Made by a program: the position numbers and the translations under genes
Source: Cerrena zonata
Lineage: Eukaryota; Basidiomycota; Agaricomycetes; Polyporales; Cerrenaceae
Direction: 5' to 3'
Length of the DNA stretch: 64,000 bases
Assembly: GCA_038087015.1 (NCBI GenBank)
Contig: JASBNA010000012.1
Span: 868,001 to 932,000, forward strand
In this document: in pieces, positions 10,410 to 23,391 of the stretch
How positions within the stretch are numbered: position 1 is the first letter of the stretch
Layout: every line of letters begins with the position of its first letter
Notes under the pieces: generated by a model
Databases searched by the model: none
What the model saw: the letters and a program-made list of their open reading frames with translations, nothing else
What the model was told of the DNA's origin: nothing

Positions 10410-13066
10410 GGGGACCCCTCACTGAGTGGCATCCCCCCACCCTTCGAGTTTCCCTCCATTCCCTCCTGTCTTCCTCGGCATCGGCATCTCACTTTTCGGA
10501 CATCATCAACTCACTCACGATCCCTTTCGTAAACCTTCCTGCTCCGTCACCCGACCTGGCCTAGACCCATTCGGATCCGTTTTCGTCTTATGCCGCCCAT
10601 CATCATCATCATCTTTTTCCACTCAATCCATCTCATCTCCTCGTCGTCATCCGCCACCTTCTGCCATCGATATCTCATGGTGGGAGGTGTTGTTTCCGTA
10701 TATCGATACCCCCCCTTCTGTGCTAAAAGCTGTTTAAAGTACGATATACACACTCTTGTAGCACATTTCGGATCATCTTTTTCTCTTTCGCCCTTTGCTA
10801 CTGGATAACCTTATACCCCCCCAGGTGGAACCTGCTTTCTTGTATATACTCGATGTTTTTGTTTTTGCTTTGTGATATTTGCTTCTCCCCCTTATTTCCC
10901 CTGTCTGCGTATTTTCGTTCTCCCAGTTATTTGTTTCTGATTTTCTTTTGGATATGCTCTCAACGCCTGCAATAATCCCCGACTCAATCTCAATCTCATT
11001 TCATTTCTTGTATCGCTATGTCTTTCTCTGCCTCTTTCTCTGTCTCTCACACCTCTCAACGTATAATAGATACGCAATATCCATAAATAACAATCGATGC
11101 CTCCTTCCCCCAATTATAATAGCCTCATCTTTGACAGGTCGGCAGCGCATTCAGTCTTGAAAATGGTCTCGTGGTTCCACATATAGTATTGCCCATCGAC
11201 ATTTGAGCGCGGGATTCGTGAACAGCCTCGTCATCGTAATAAAAAACCAGGGACCCTATTGTACTCAGGACAGCCACTTCTCCGGAGAAAAAAGGAAAGA
11301 ACGGACATGTCCATGGCTATGCCAATACCACTATATACACTAATATATTATACTATATGCACCCCACAAACGAGGGAGAGGTCGAGATTCTTCCGAGAAG
11401 TGTTCGAATACGAGTATGGTTGTCATATTGAAGTAAATTTCCCTTCTAGTGTCTTGAAAGGCTGCGCATTGAAAGGGGTGTGGGGGAAAGGACAGGACAG
11501 AACAATGCAACCTGCCTCAGGTGGGGTTCCAGACCCCATGCGTTTGACATCTCGCCAGTGCGCCGCGGTGGAAATAACGGAAAATGGAGAGGGGTGCTTG
11601 CAAGAAGGGAGAATTCATCCGAAAGAATTCATCTTTCTCTTGCCAGTGCTATCTATCTTTTCCCTTTCCCTCTCAGGCAGAGAGGTTCCTGACACGCGGC
11701 TGCCGTCCCGTTTTTACACTGAGGGTATGCATTGCACGCCACCGGAGATTTCAAGCGAACTACATACGATGTCGCTGTTTCTGTTTGGACACACCAGTAA
11801 TCTGGATCCCGTCAATAATCATGCGTTAGAAAGTCAGTCCTTGCAGTGCAGTGCTAGGTTCTAGTGGCTATTATATTTATTTCGAAATCGCCTTTTAGTC
11901 GAGGGTGAGGATCATTAGATTGGTTAATTTCCCTCTTTTCACACCCATATCCGGATCTGAGACCTCTCTTCCGACGGCTCCCGAGCGTGGGATTGGATGA
12001 TCACTGGCGACTGAGTGCACCTCAGCTCATCCAGCATCAGCAATAAGATTCTTATATAGTCGAGTCACTGTGACTATTGCCGGCGGAGGCTGCGAACTGC
12101 GAATTCAAGGGAGGAGCAGGGGGGAGCACATATGATTTATCTTGTGGAGCTTGTCTGACAACCTGCGTAGATCGCCGAGAGTATATTGCAGAAGACAGAT
12201 GGTCTTGCGCTTCACACCTGGAATCACCTTTTTTCGTCCTTTTCCAAATTCCAAATGTTCGGACTGTCTTGGGATACGGGATTGGGTAAACGCGGCGCTT
12301 GGACCACGGTGTTCAAAAATGCGCAGCTAGAATGATAAGGGATCGAATCGATGGGTTCAAGATGGATGGTCTTTGAACGAACTGGAAAGCCAACGAATGG
12401 AAAGGAACATCAAAGTAGGTTGATATATCCCTCCTGACAGTTTCGAATAGTTTCCAAACCCATTCAAAGACAAAGAAGATCCACTGGCACGGATGCATGG
12501 AAGCCTCGAGGTACTTGATGAAGGGGGGAGCTGAACGGGGCTCATGGGACACCATTCAAATGATGGATTCATCTTGCATGCTTGCCCGAAATACCGTCGT
12601 CTTGCGGAACTTGCCGACTTCCAAATCGGGACTGAATCTTCTACTCTCGGGCTTCAAGTTTAACGCCCCGTCATCTTGCTCAAGACCAAGCATGGGAGTT
12701 TCAAGATGAAGTCTTCGGTCGGTCTTGAGCCAGATGTTTCATGCCGCATGGCTTCGGGAAGTAAGCGAAAGACCCACTCTATTACTTACTTTATGATATG
12801 ACACGCTACCGAGCCTCTATTGTTCTCAGGCACCAGGAATACAAGGCTGGACTTTTATGTCCTGCTGGCTGGTGCTGCCAGAGTCCGGGTTTGAACCTCT
12901 GATTTCTCGATGTGTATCGCCTTCCACAAGACAACCTTCTCTTTTCTGGAGCACATTTCTGCTTCTACCACTGCCCGCTGAGCGGCGTCGGGTTGATAGT
13001 GAGGCTGAGCCACCACGTCATGCAGGAATACTAACTGAAGATCGAATAAATCCTAGCTCTGGCTCT
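10410..13066. other. gene-poor region, 2.66 kb
   Basis: The first part (to about 11.2 kb) is pyrimidine-rich, with ATCATCATC and TTTTTG-type runs, and is most likely the 3' untranslated region of the preceding gene plus spacer. The longest open frame, 11259-11864 (201 codons), has no recognisable domain and an unusual composition, so I do not call it. The remainder to 13066 shows no convincing gene, though the frame of the next gene stays open upstream to 12857. Confidence 0.5.
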
Positions 13067-13508
13067 ATGGACGACGGGTGTTTCGCCGTTGCCATGGTGC
13101 AGCGTCAGGTCATGTTAGTCAAAGGTAAATACCGAAAAATTCTATCATTAAAAAAACCACGAAAAGATCTCATTAAACCATCCGTTCGCATTTGTATATC
13201 ATTTCTCTGACAACAACCATGATTCAGCTATCAACCTCTACTCCCGCCGAGATGACCTCCTGCATGTGCACATGTTCGTCCCCTTTGGACAACGCACCTT
13301 CCTACTTTCACCCGTCCCCCAAGCCCGTATCTCACCCCGAGATCTCCTCACCATTTTCTGCGCAAATGATATCATCGCGATTGATGCACAGGGAGCAGTC
13401 GACTTGTCAGCCAAAGCGTACGCCGAGTTCGTGGAGCTTGGAAAAATGATGCAAGAGAAATATGAAAAGATGTTCTCCGCTTGGTCAAGGACCGAGCGTA
13501 AGAGATGA
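13067..13508 (+). CDS. small unrecognised protein, two exons
   Basis: Exons 13067-13124 and 13228-13508 give 112 residues. The first exon ends in a GTAAAT donor and the second follows a CATGATTCAG acceptor; phases agree. The protein reads MDDGCFAVAMVQRQVMLVKA, then a compact segment with DDLLHVHMFVPFGQRTFLLS and RDLLTIFCANDIIAIDA, and ends in a basic amphipathic stretch (AYAEFVELGKMMQEKYEKMF). I do not recognise a family. The same frame stays open upstream to an ATG at 12857, which would add 70 residues, so the start is uncertain. It may also be the surviving end of a larger gene, because the 2.6 kb in front of it is empty. Confidence 0.45.
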
Positions 13509-14006
13509 TGATGTCCTTGCAGTGATAGTGATAGGCTCTTTCCGGTTGACGTTGAATCAAGACGGTGATTGTATCGAAGTTGTGTCTGTTCTTGTTGTAG
13601 CTTTAGTTCGTGCCACCACCCCACAGTGTAACATATTTCATCATCTTTGGCTCTGTCTTTGTAGTTGTAGATTACGAACTGACCGAGTTGTCCGATTGTC
13701 CTGCTATTTTCTAACGGGAAATAAGAATAGAGTTTATGTTGTATTTTATAACAATGTCTGCGGGCGATAAGACAGTCATTTCAAACCAGCTTGTTATATT
13801 ACGGTTAAAAGTTCGTATCTATTTGATTGTTGTAGTCAGAACCTTACCGTCTGTCATTAATCTTAGGAACTAAACTTTGAACGATAAAATCTGTCTGATA
13901 ATGTTCAAATGATAAGAATGCATGAAGCTACAGTTATACAATGCGTGCACGGATACATATTATACAAAATATAAGTTAAACCAAGCTAAGATGGCACGGC
14001 GAAGGA
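13509..14006. other. convergent intergenic spacer
   Basis: About 500 bp between the 3' ends of the small 13067 gene and the polymerase delta gene. AT-rich, with no open frame of note; probably two 3' untranslated regions. Confidence 0.5.
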
Positions 14007-17000
14007 TCACCACAACTCATAATCAAATCGTTCCAATATCGCGGTCGAATCTTCGACGTCCTTCTGTGCCTTCTTTCTCATGTAGAAAATAGGGCAATCT
14101 TTTGACGTGCAGAGCACATCCTAACGGGTTTACCTCAGCACCGATGATTATTTATCATAAAATCACAACACTTTACCTGATGAAGCGACCCCTGACAACG
14201 TTGACATTGTGTCCACAATCGAGAGAAACGGACTTGGAGCTCGGAGGTGGTAGTGACTTGTTTCTGATACAGTTCACCAGTCCGCGGTCGACAATTGTTG
14301 CAAATAGCACTTTTATCGCCCTTGACACTGTTGTTAGCCCGCAATGGCGTCTTGCAACCGAGGCAGGTCGTAGTCTTCACAGCAAACTTCATCAGTCCTC
14401 CAATTGTCGGAGTTGCAATCTGGATCGTTCGAGTATGATCGCCAGATACTACGCATCTAAGATTAGCACCACTTCCGTCATAAACACACCACGTTCGAGA
14501 CACGTACACAGTGACGATGCTTTGTCGCCGAGGATCGGCTCGAAAATACGCATCAGCGGATTCGAGAGCTGGTTCTCCAAGTAATACTTTGTATCGATGG
14601 GGATATTATTCTCAAGCACATAGATGGGATCTTCCGATCTTTCATACGCGGCGGCATCTGACAATCACAATTTGGTTGGTTAGACGTGATTTTGGTATAG
14701 AGGTTCAGGGCTTACCTTTTGCTCCCTTAATGATCACGTAGGCCACACGATCGCCCAGGGCAGGCGCCGATCCTAGCATGATGTGCAGGTGTTAGTCCTT
14801 GGGGCAACCTGCTGTTTGCAATTTGACTGATTTGACTGACCTGCATCACGTTTCCTCATCCGTTCAGCAAGCTCGACGTGCGCTTGCTTGGCCGCATAAT
14901 CTACGCACAAGACGACCTCAGCCACATTCCCGGTATGCATGGGGCATTGCTAACTCACCTGCCTTTGCAAGCGCCTTGGTGATGACCAACTGCGACATGT
15001 CGACTTTGTTTTGGAGCAGATCAGCGATGACCTGTTTGGTATAGCTGTGGGAACGAGGGGCAAAAGTGGGGTTCTGTCAATATGATGTCCGGCCGCGGAA
15101 CATTGAATATCGCAACGTGAGTTGGAACTTACTCCTCAGCACCTTTCACATCCCGATCGACCAGCAACTTATGCAAGCAGGTTGATATGACCGTGGAGAC
15201 CAACCGGCAATTGTCTCTGCGAACGGTCTGCAGTAAGAAAGTTCAATTTAGTTCAATAATTCAACAGGTGCACACCTCGTGACAGCGCCAAAGACGGATG
15301 ATGACTAACCTCAATTCCCTTCGTGTCCATCTTATCGTATTTCTCCGGCCTGGTCCAATACAACCCGGCGTACCGCTTTTTATTGATAAGAAGGTACGGG
15401 AAATAGACCTTCTCGAACTCGAGCTTGATGGGTTTGATGAATTTACCAGTCACAAATTCTGCTGCCTGACTCCCTGCAGATCAGCATCATCAATGCACAG
15501 TCAGTATTCGCAGCCAAAGGAGCTTGTATGATGGAGGAAATGAAATGTGTGCGCAGTCCTACTCACCCATTTGCATAACCGCAGGCAAGTCTGTCGGTCC
15601 GAATTTAACCATAACCGAGTCAGTATCTCCATAGATGACTTCAGCATCATGCTCGTGTCCGTTTGCCCGAGAATACTCTGCTTCAACTTCGCGCTTGGTC
15701 TTCTCGATCATCTGTCGACCATACGCAGTCGTACTAGTTGAAATTGGAAGACACGGGAGCTTTCCGATCGTAGCTCCAGTAAATCCATACACGGAATTCG
15801 CACTGATCTATGTTAGGAGTGCAACGTTTCAGTATACGTGTACCGGGACTAGGTGGGTCCAAACTGTGATAAGGGGCTGCGCACCTTTAGAGCCAACTGT
15901 CGACCATCCAACACGGCGCGTTTGAATGGGTCGGTCTCGTTCTTGAGATCATTTTTCGCTCTCTTACGTGCTGCGATGAGATCTTCCAAGATGGTGGGCA
16001 GGAGACCCTTACGCCTCTTTGATGTCACAAAAAAGTCTGTAGTAATGTACGGAACCATCAGTGAAGCAACAACTTTATGGGCATTTCGGAGTAACTTACC
16101 ATTATTGGGGGTCTGAATATAGTCAACATCCTTGACTAAACTGAGTCGATCAATAGTGTGTTTCTCAATCAATGTCGTATAACACAGGTTGTGTGCCATC
16201 ATGATTGATGGGTACAAGGAGCTAAAATCCAAAGTTGCGATCGGGACGTCGTAGTAACCCTTCTTGGGCTCGATAACTGTTGCACCTTCATAGTGCTCAT
16301 CTGAGCCTGTAACGCATGGAAGGTCAAAAATTACACGATAGAACAGTAAATATTATCGACGAACCTTCTCCCTTCAGGGCTGGAATGACATACCCATCGT
16401 CATTCGCTTTGCGAAATAGCTGTGACAGCACTTTGATGGACTGTCCTCGCGAAAGTAGATAGTTAAACGGAACGCCTGTCACACGAGCCATCTCGATATA
16501 ATTGATGAAACACATAAGTTTGTCCATCAGTCTTTGGGGTAGATAAGCATCCTGTACCATAGCAAGTGAGTTTGAGTTTGGCAAGTCGTACGTAAGTAAG
16601 GGAAAACCTTACCTTCAAGCAGTATACCGCTAGCCGACGCCGTGATTCTGCTGTTCCATTTTGGAGGTCCGTAATCACTGAATGATGTACATCTTCTTTC
16701 TGTTCCCCGAGGAACTGGGCACAGACAGAGTTCAGGGTGTACGATCTGAGTTTGTGTTCTCGTTGCATGTATTGCAAAATATCAATCTGCAATCGTCCAT
16801 CAAGCGCCGTCTCCTTCGAGTCGCGCTGTCCAAATGCCTTTGACGAGAAATGAGTGTCCTTGGTGACCGACTTGACACCCTCCAGTCTACCGAGATAGGG
16901 GAAGGTAGAGGCTTTCAATGCTTTAGCTCGATCGAGAAGATACGGGAAATCGAAGTTCGAGATATTGTAACCAATGATAACGTCAGGATCCACTTTCTGA

Positions 17001-18406
17001 ACGAACTCTCGCCATCCTTGCAACATATCCGCCTCGTTAGTATAGGATAGGACTTGGGACCCAACGATATTTGCACAGGTGTTCAAGGTGAAGACATTCC
17101 GAATGAACGGTTTACTTTCGCCCTGTCTAGTAACCATGTTTGCGATCTGGATGACCGGATCCACCTGTGCTTCCGGGAAGATCCCCTTACGACCCGCACA
17201 TTCGATATCAAAACTGAGAATTCGCAGAGGTGCGACTCTTGACCATTGGCCATCTGGTGCGTGCGAAATCATGTCGTCCCATCTATACAAATGTCAGAAT
17301 GACAGATCCGGCGGAACTAGATTAAGAGAACCCGACCTAATAGAGAGTTCAATTTGACAACGTGATTTCTTTTTCTTGATGTCGATGAGTTTGTATTTAC
17401 CGGCCGGCGCCTCGATCCAGTTCATACCGACTACCTAAAGCAAAGTTAGAAATGATGGACAATGCTGAAACAATTATATACCTTTGCGTCAATCATGAAG
17501 CGAAGAGTGTAGGCAATATTACTCTCGAAAGTAGAAGTGGGATCGTTGAAGAAATCCTTGTAATGCACTTCGCCCCTATCAAACATGCGTAAAGGGGGGA
17601 AGAGGGTAAGTTGAAGCGTTTCAGTTCCGATTTGGTCATGACTTATCTCGGATTTTAGGTAAACTGCGTTGGTCTATAAGGGTGATCTTCAAGAACGGAA
17701 CGGCAGTGTCGCCCATGTAGTGCATCAAGCTTTTCTTCTCGACCATTTGGACATCTCTAACAACTCCGCCGTTTCCGATGTTCTATGAGTCGATGTCAAT
17801 CAGACTTGGTGTCAACGTCAAATGCGATTTGAGCCTTACATTCAAGTGCATAGGCAACATAGTCACATCCGAAGGTAAGAAACCACGTGGACATGCAACG
17901 TAGAAATATGGATAGAAGTCTGTCACATATGCAAGAACACTGTTTCCTTTCTAGATAGTATATTTCGGTCAATACGAAGATACTGTAGAGGGGCTGAGGA
18001 AGATCCTACATTTGTCACACCGAACATTCGGATACCTGTTCCGCCACCTGCAGTGTCTGCACAGTCTTCAACGTCTATTTGTTGGAATACTGTAGTAGAA
18101 TTAGTATCTTCGACATCCATCAAAACGGCTGTTGTTCTAACCAATGGCATCCTTGCTTGCGTTGATCGGCTGAAGGGTTGGTCTCGCCCAAGCGTCAGCA
18201 CCACCCTCTGCGTCTATACAGGGTTTAGAAAGGAAGGTAGTCATATGAGTTTCAAAATTACCTTTAGTTTCCCCTGCTTCTTCTTTCAATCGCTGTAGCA
18301 CTTCCGCGAACGAGGGCTCGGCCGGTTTCTGCTGTGATGACGAAAACGCGGACGCAGACTGTCCGATTTTTCTTCTTTTCGGCGCAGGTTGTGAGTCTGT
18401 ATCCAT
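14007..18406 (-). CDS. POL3: DNA polymerase delta catalytic subunit
   Basis: Many-exon minus-strand gene that starts [14 protein letters not shown] (a nuclear-localisation-like basic patch) at 18406 and ends at the TGA at 14007-14009. B-family polymerase motifs appear in the correct order: exonuclease I FDIECAG (about 17195), exonuclease [21 protein letters not shown] (about 16940), polymerase motif [11 protein letters not shown] (about 16210), motif [16 protein letters not shown] (about 15780) and motif [10 protein letters not shown] (about 15640). The C-terminus has two cysteine modules: CLGCK with CNNC (CysA, zinc) and CQRC with CTSKDC (CysB, iron-sulfur). The enzyme is the main lagging-strand replicative polymerase with 3'-5' proofreading, acting in the nucleus with its B subunits and PCNA. 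Catalytic acidic residues in all motifs are intact. Introns are mostly 50-70 nt; one appears to be AT..AC (17589-17646, listed separately). Confidence 0.95.
17589..17646 (-). other. candidate AT..AC intron in POL3
   Basis: On the minus strand, exon ...AAAATCCGAG is followed by ATAAGTCATG and the intervening 58 nt end in a pyrimidine run plus TTTAC. The next exon begins GCATGTTTGATAGGG. Joining gives [16 protein letters not shown], as conserved in polymerase delta. Without splicing, a stop codon follows at once. The only GT..AG alternative (GTCATG..GATAG) deletes the conserved MFDR. The ATAAGT donor resembles U2-type AT..AC introns, not the U12 ATATCC consensus. Confidence 0.65.
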
Positions 18407-21400
18407 CTTGAACGATTCCTGCGTAGAACTACGCGTTTTCCTAGTTCAGACGCGTCAGGGAAGAATGTGAATATCTGTCTTACCGTAGAGGCGTGTTCTC
18501 CTTCGATGAGTGCGCTGACATGACGGGATTTCGCGCAAAGTTCCTTAACCACCTATATAGGAAAACTGATTAGAGATGGACTTCTGTGGTCCGAGATATG
18601 CGCGGTATCTGAATGTATAGGTGTAGTAGTAAGTAGTGGTCGACGTTAAGGATCGCGTCAGGCGGGCGCTTACTATATTGGCGTGCCACAAGCGCGTTTA
18701 ATTAGCCCGAGCTTGTTAGCCTCTGTACCAACTTGGCAAAATATTCAATTGGTATTGTTTTCCAAGAACATCATAGGAGTAAAAGTCATGTCAATTTGGT
18801 ACTTGCTATAAGCAAGCACATGTACGCTAATCAGAATATTCCAAGCCGTTTTAAATTGAAAGCACTGAGAATGACAGCAAGCCGAAGAGAATGAAGATCA
18901 TTGTGACATTTACGGCTACCGAATATTCATTGGGTCTGCTTTCTGGAAGGAAGACTATGGCGTTTCTACGCCGGGTCTTGTACTTGAGCACAAGCATGAG
19001 TGCAAACGCGCTTTATTGGAATCGATTACAAATAACTCGAGTATAAGACGTCAGAAAGATGTTCAGAAAGAAGATATATTTGGCAACGACAACGCCGAAG
19101 ACATAACACGAACACACTAGTGACTACCTAAGGAAGATCAGATAGAGCTAAAGAGAAGGGACTCGATGTAAGTGATCCTCGTGGCGATCGGAGCGCAGGA
19201 GACGGAGAGTACAATATCCCGACGAGTAATCGAATTCTTGCGATGGTATCTAGGTTTAGGGGTTGTGGAGCTCTCGCTTTCAGCATCTGGACTAGAGGTC
19301 AATCAAAGACACCCAACATGAGTGATAGGCACCGGTGACGCCAAGAAACAGATAAAAATAGCGTTGGTCAAGACATTCCGGAGGAAACTAGTGTCGAAAC
19401 AGACATCGGATTTGATTGAAGAAACCGGAGGCATCAGAGAGGTATGAACAGAGAAAGATCGGAGGCGATGAGGATAGCATAGCTACGTCTTTGATGCTTA
19501 CAGTCAAGATACCCGCCGGGACCCTGACATAGACGATGTCATTAAGAAGTAGTAGAGAAGATAACCTCGCCATACGATGCGGCAGTACAGCGGTTGGGTT
19601 TCAAGTGATAGATGCCGACGAAGATGATGAATGATAAGCCCTTTCATAAATCATCGTAAACCCATGATTAATATTAATTTCATGACACAAAGCTCAGACA
19701 TAGATGCACTGTTCTGTATAATACCAATAAATTGACCATGTCGTCCATATGTTTGACGTATGTATATGGCCAGAAAAGAGGTCCAATTGCGTCTGATCGC
19801 TCCGACAGAATCCTGCAAGGCTATACCGAATCTACTACCGCCTAGCTTTGGAACCGTGCCGACTATCTTGCCGCTGTAAACCTAGCGATGACGAAGACAG
19901 GTCGCCCACGACGATCATGTGTCACGTCAGGAATATCAGCCCCCCTTAACGCTGATTTCAAACGAGACGTACGACAAGGAAGCAAGACTATCGCGACTGG
20001 AAGAGGTATTCCAATTGCCAGGACCATATGCAGTCTTCCGTCGGATCGAGAGGGGAGATAGAACGAGATACTTTTGCAGATAGATAATATTATAGGTGTT
20101 CCTTGGCATATAGTTGATACAGTCCTAGACCGCTCTGGAACGGTAGGCTTGAATAACCAATAGAGTCGATGGACTCTACAAAGCTGTTGCCCAGGTACAA
20201 ATCACAGGGATCTTTTTGGATCCTCCAAGAGTAGCTTAGTTCTAGCGCTAGTGCACTGACTTCTGGCCGATGTTGATCTCTATCTTATGGCCGAGACGGA
20301 CAAGTGGATGAATGGTTCAACCCTTTTTCATCGACGTGCGGGAGCTTTTAGGACAGGGACCAATAAGTCGGCAGGTTACGTTTGAGTAACCTGGACAAAA
20401 GACTGCACCCTGCGTGGGCCGCGGACCTGGGAGAGTAGATCGGAGATGGAAGAATGTTCTGAAGACAGACAGGAAGAATGTTAGGACTCCCGATTTAGGT
20501 TTATAGGATTGAGCTATCTGGGATTAACGGCGGTAAGATGTGTGGTGTCGACGATGTATCTCAGACAAACTTGCTCCCTTGGTTCGAATTCTCCGCCTTT
20601 TGCTGACGCTGAAGTCAGAAAGGAAAGCGAAGCATTTCCTGAATACTAACTACGAATCCAAACCCTCTTTGGCAGAAGCATATCAAACTTCCACCGGTCA
20701 CCGGGGTTCAAGAGTCGTTTATGGCATGACTGTTACCGTCGTAGACTAAGACAAAGATGACTCTCCCGTGAAGACTTCTGATCCCGTCTTTGAGCTCAAA
20801 GACGCCCGATGCGATTCGACAGAAGAGAGAAGGGGCTCCTAATCAGCACCCATGAGGGATTCCTCCGTAAGAATGTTGAGCACTGGTGAATAGTTGAGTT
20901 CTGATGGCAGAGCGAAATACAGATTTGGCGTGATTCGCTGGGAAGTGACATTTACCCGCTGTAGGGTCTGTCAGGGAAGATTAGGAATACTCGAAAGAGG
21001 GTAACGTCGAGTTGCCGAAAGATCGGCCGCTTACGGTGTCATGAGAAAGCATAGACGAAGAAAGTTGGATTTGGTAAAGACGGCGATGCACCCCAGGCGT
21101 GTATGGCTCTGGAGTCGAATAATCTCCACATCGGGGTTTTCCCAGTGAGAATGTTCTAAGAAGAAATAAGGTGACAGAGAAAGCCCGATGCCGCGTATAG
21201 AAGGAATCAAGGAACGTAGTTGGAATCGAGTACCCGATCGAGGGTCTCCTGGACTAGAGGATTAGAACCTCATAGAGCTGGCCTGATAGGATGATGTCCA
21301 AGAAAAGTCCCGTCAAAGTCATCGATAACCTTTCCATGATGGAAAGTACTAGCGGTTTTCAATCAATTTTTTTCCGATGGAAAGGCGGGGAAAGAGTCCA

Positions 21401-22462
21401 AAGATCGAAGGTTTCCTGCACTAGCGAGGAGCGCAGCTCCGTGGGTACGTGATAGAAGGATTGACGACTGTTCAGAATCGAGTACTATCTTCATGGGCCA
21501 TCGTCTAGTGGGGGATCTCACGTACAATCACTTGTAGAGCAAATGGTTGACTGTTACGGTCGATTTGTCCGGCTAGTTTGAAGAAACGCTGGTAGTTGGA
21601 AGTCTTGTTCAACAGGACCCGATCCCCCGTCGGAGTATCCATACATGGAATCTTCAAATGACATTGCGCGAGAGTAGGCCCTTTGGGGTTACCAAATTTG
21701 ATAGAGCCTGATTGCACATCCAGGAAGCATCGCGATTAGAGATTCCCTTCGACGTGAGTGATAAGGAAGCAGTGATTAGAAAGGCTGACATGAGTACAGA
21801 ACTCTCTTGAGAGCGAATGCAATATGTCTATTGACGGATCGGTCTTCGTATTGCAAATTCGCTGACAGAAGACAGGAACAAAGCGCACAATTAGCAATGT
21901 GTTCAGAAGCTAGAAGATACATCAAGAGCAAGGTACGCTCTAGGTTCTACAAGATACCGTATGGATTTTAGAATTTTCGTCTCAAGAACGCATGATACTA
22001 GCTCCGTTCGCTGTGAGAGCTTTGGAACAAAGTTAGCGGGGAAGGAGACGGAGGAAGTGTCTGAAGACTTCGTCTCTAGCGCACGCACCTTTGAGCAGTC
22101 GATAAGCAAATGTATTTTGAGGCACTACGGTTGGGGCAATGTGTTCCGGTGTAAACACAGATATGGACTGTTCATGATCAATCGACGTCCCAATGATTGT
22201 CATAGATGTAAGCCAATTAGTTGCAGTAGATGGGAACAGCTGTTCTAACGGTTCCCCCTCGAGCAACCTACCATAAACTGAAGTCGAATACCAGCTCAGC
22301 TCTTGCCGCGACGAGATGTGCTGAACGGAGTTCAAACAAATACAGTAACCGACGCCACTGCTAAACACTGCCCGGCGCTCCAACCAGTGCCACGTGAGCG
22401 CGGGATCGATCGACAACGACACTTGCGCTTCGGCTAAACGAGGTTCGTCAACGTTCAATACA
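18407..22462. other. 4 kb gene desert with coding-like shards, mostly minus strand
   Basis: No complete gene could be built. The shards lie on the minus strand. One is about 21527-21717, open for over 60 codons (NPKGPTLAQCHLKIPCMD, SNYQRFFKLAGQIDRNSQ) and ending in a perfect GTACGTGAG donor. Another is about 22114-22400 (LSWYSTSVYGRLLEGEPLEQ, TPEHIAPTVVPQNTFAYRLL), also ending in a GTGCGTGCG donor. A third is about 21950-22060 (SQRTELVSCVLETKILKSIR). A start-like exon lies at 19573 down to about 19502. Reading frames across the implied introns do not agree. The region could be a decayed intron-rich gene or a fast-evolving one with unusual structure. No terminal repeats or transposase motifs were seen. 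Confidence 0.35.
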
Positions 22463-23391
22463 ATGACCACGAAGGCGACACACAGCGAACTCAATGTTTC
22501 TCTCGAGCCGCATCTTGTAGAGATATTGCGTCCACTAGTGCCTCTTCTTCCGGATGAATTATTGTCGAAGCTGATGGTCGCACTCAACGCCTACGACACC
22601 CCATCATCAGCATTGTCTCGGAAATCCCAGCTGTCTCCGCTTATTCCATATTCTGTGTTGACAGGCATCTCATCATGGGCACGTTCCTCTTCTGGAGTTT
22701 CTAAGCTGTCCTCACAAAATCCGCCGCTCGACCCTCACAGTTACTCCATGGTCGCGCTTCTGGCAGGAACAATAACTTCGCCCGAACGTAAATTTCCCGA
22801 CATGCCAAAGGGGGCTGATGATGACGACCCTGAAAGGGCAAGAAATGACCGCCGTGCAATAGTTGGTCTTCTGAATGCACTGCTTAGTATTCTTGGCTCC
22901 GGGGCTGCAACGTGGTGGGCAGCCCAACGCCTCTCATGGAAGAATGAATGGGTAAGGAAGACGTCCTCATGGTGTCATTTATTTTTATTTTCACCGGTCA
23001 ATGTCAAACTGACTTCTTTTCCGACATTTAATAGAGAGTTTTAATTGCCTTGTTGGTTGCCATAGTTGTAGCCACGTCCGAGGCCATTCTCTACTTGATT
23101 TGGGAGTCACGGCGCTCAAAGAAGAGCTCTGCTCTTGCACGATTTCATATCAACAGAGATACACATCAACCCCAAAGTGACCATCTGACTCCAGAGGCAG
23201 TGGATGGGAACATCCTAGCCGAACACAGTCTCGACAGGAACCAAGCTTCTGTTATCGGAGATATGGACGAGCTATCGGCTTCACCGAACATGGAGATCCA
23301 TGGCGAAACTCGTGGATTACGAGAGCGGGTGCCTCATTCTTCCCGGACACGAAATGGAAAGAATAGGAAATTATCTAAAAAGAGTGGATGA
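22463..23391 (+). CDS. VMA12: V-ATPase assembly factor, Vma12/TMEM199 family
   Basis: Two exons, 22463-22951 and 23035-23391; 281 residues. The segment around residues 90-190 is the Vma12 domain: SYSMVALLAGTITSPERKFP, then RNDRRAIVGLLNALLSILGS, followed after the intron by a second hydrophobic segment (VLIALLVAIVVATSEAILYL) and IWESRRSKK. Two membrane spans with a charged C-terminal tail fit the family, which sits in the endoplasmic reticulum and helps assemble the V0 sector of the vacuolar proton ATPase. The start at 22463 gives a short soluble N-terminus. The same frame is open upstream to an ATG at 22394, so a slightly longer form is possible. The tail after the second span (about 95 residues) is hydrophilic and low in conservation-like features. 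Confidence 0.85.

Noticed and set aside
11259..11864. 201-codon plus-strand frame
   Set aside because: No domain, no flanking splice or promoter signs, unusual composition; likely chance.
12870..12905. Possible tRNA T-arm (CCGGGTTTGAACCTCTG)
   Set aside because: The stem bases do not pair and no D-arm or anticodon arm precedes it.
20575..20600. Possible tRNA T-arm (TTGGTTCGAATTCTCC)
   Set aside because: No complementary stem and no cloverleaf could be drawn around it.
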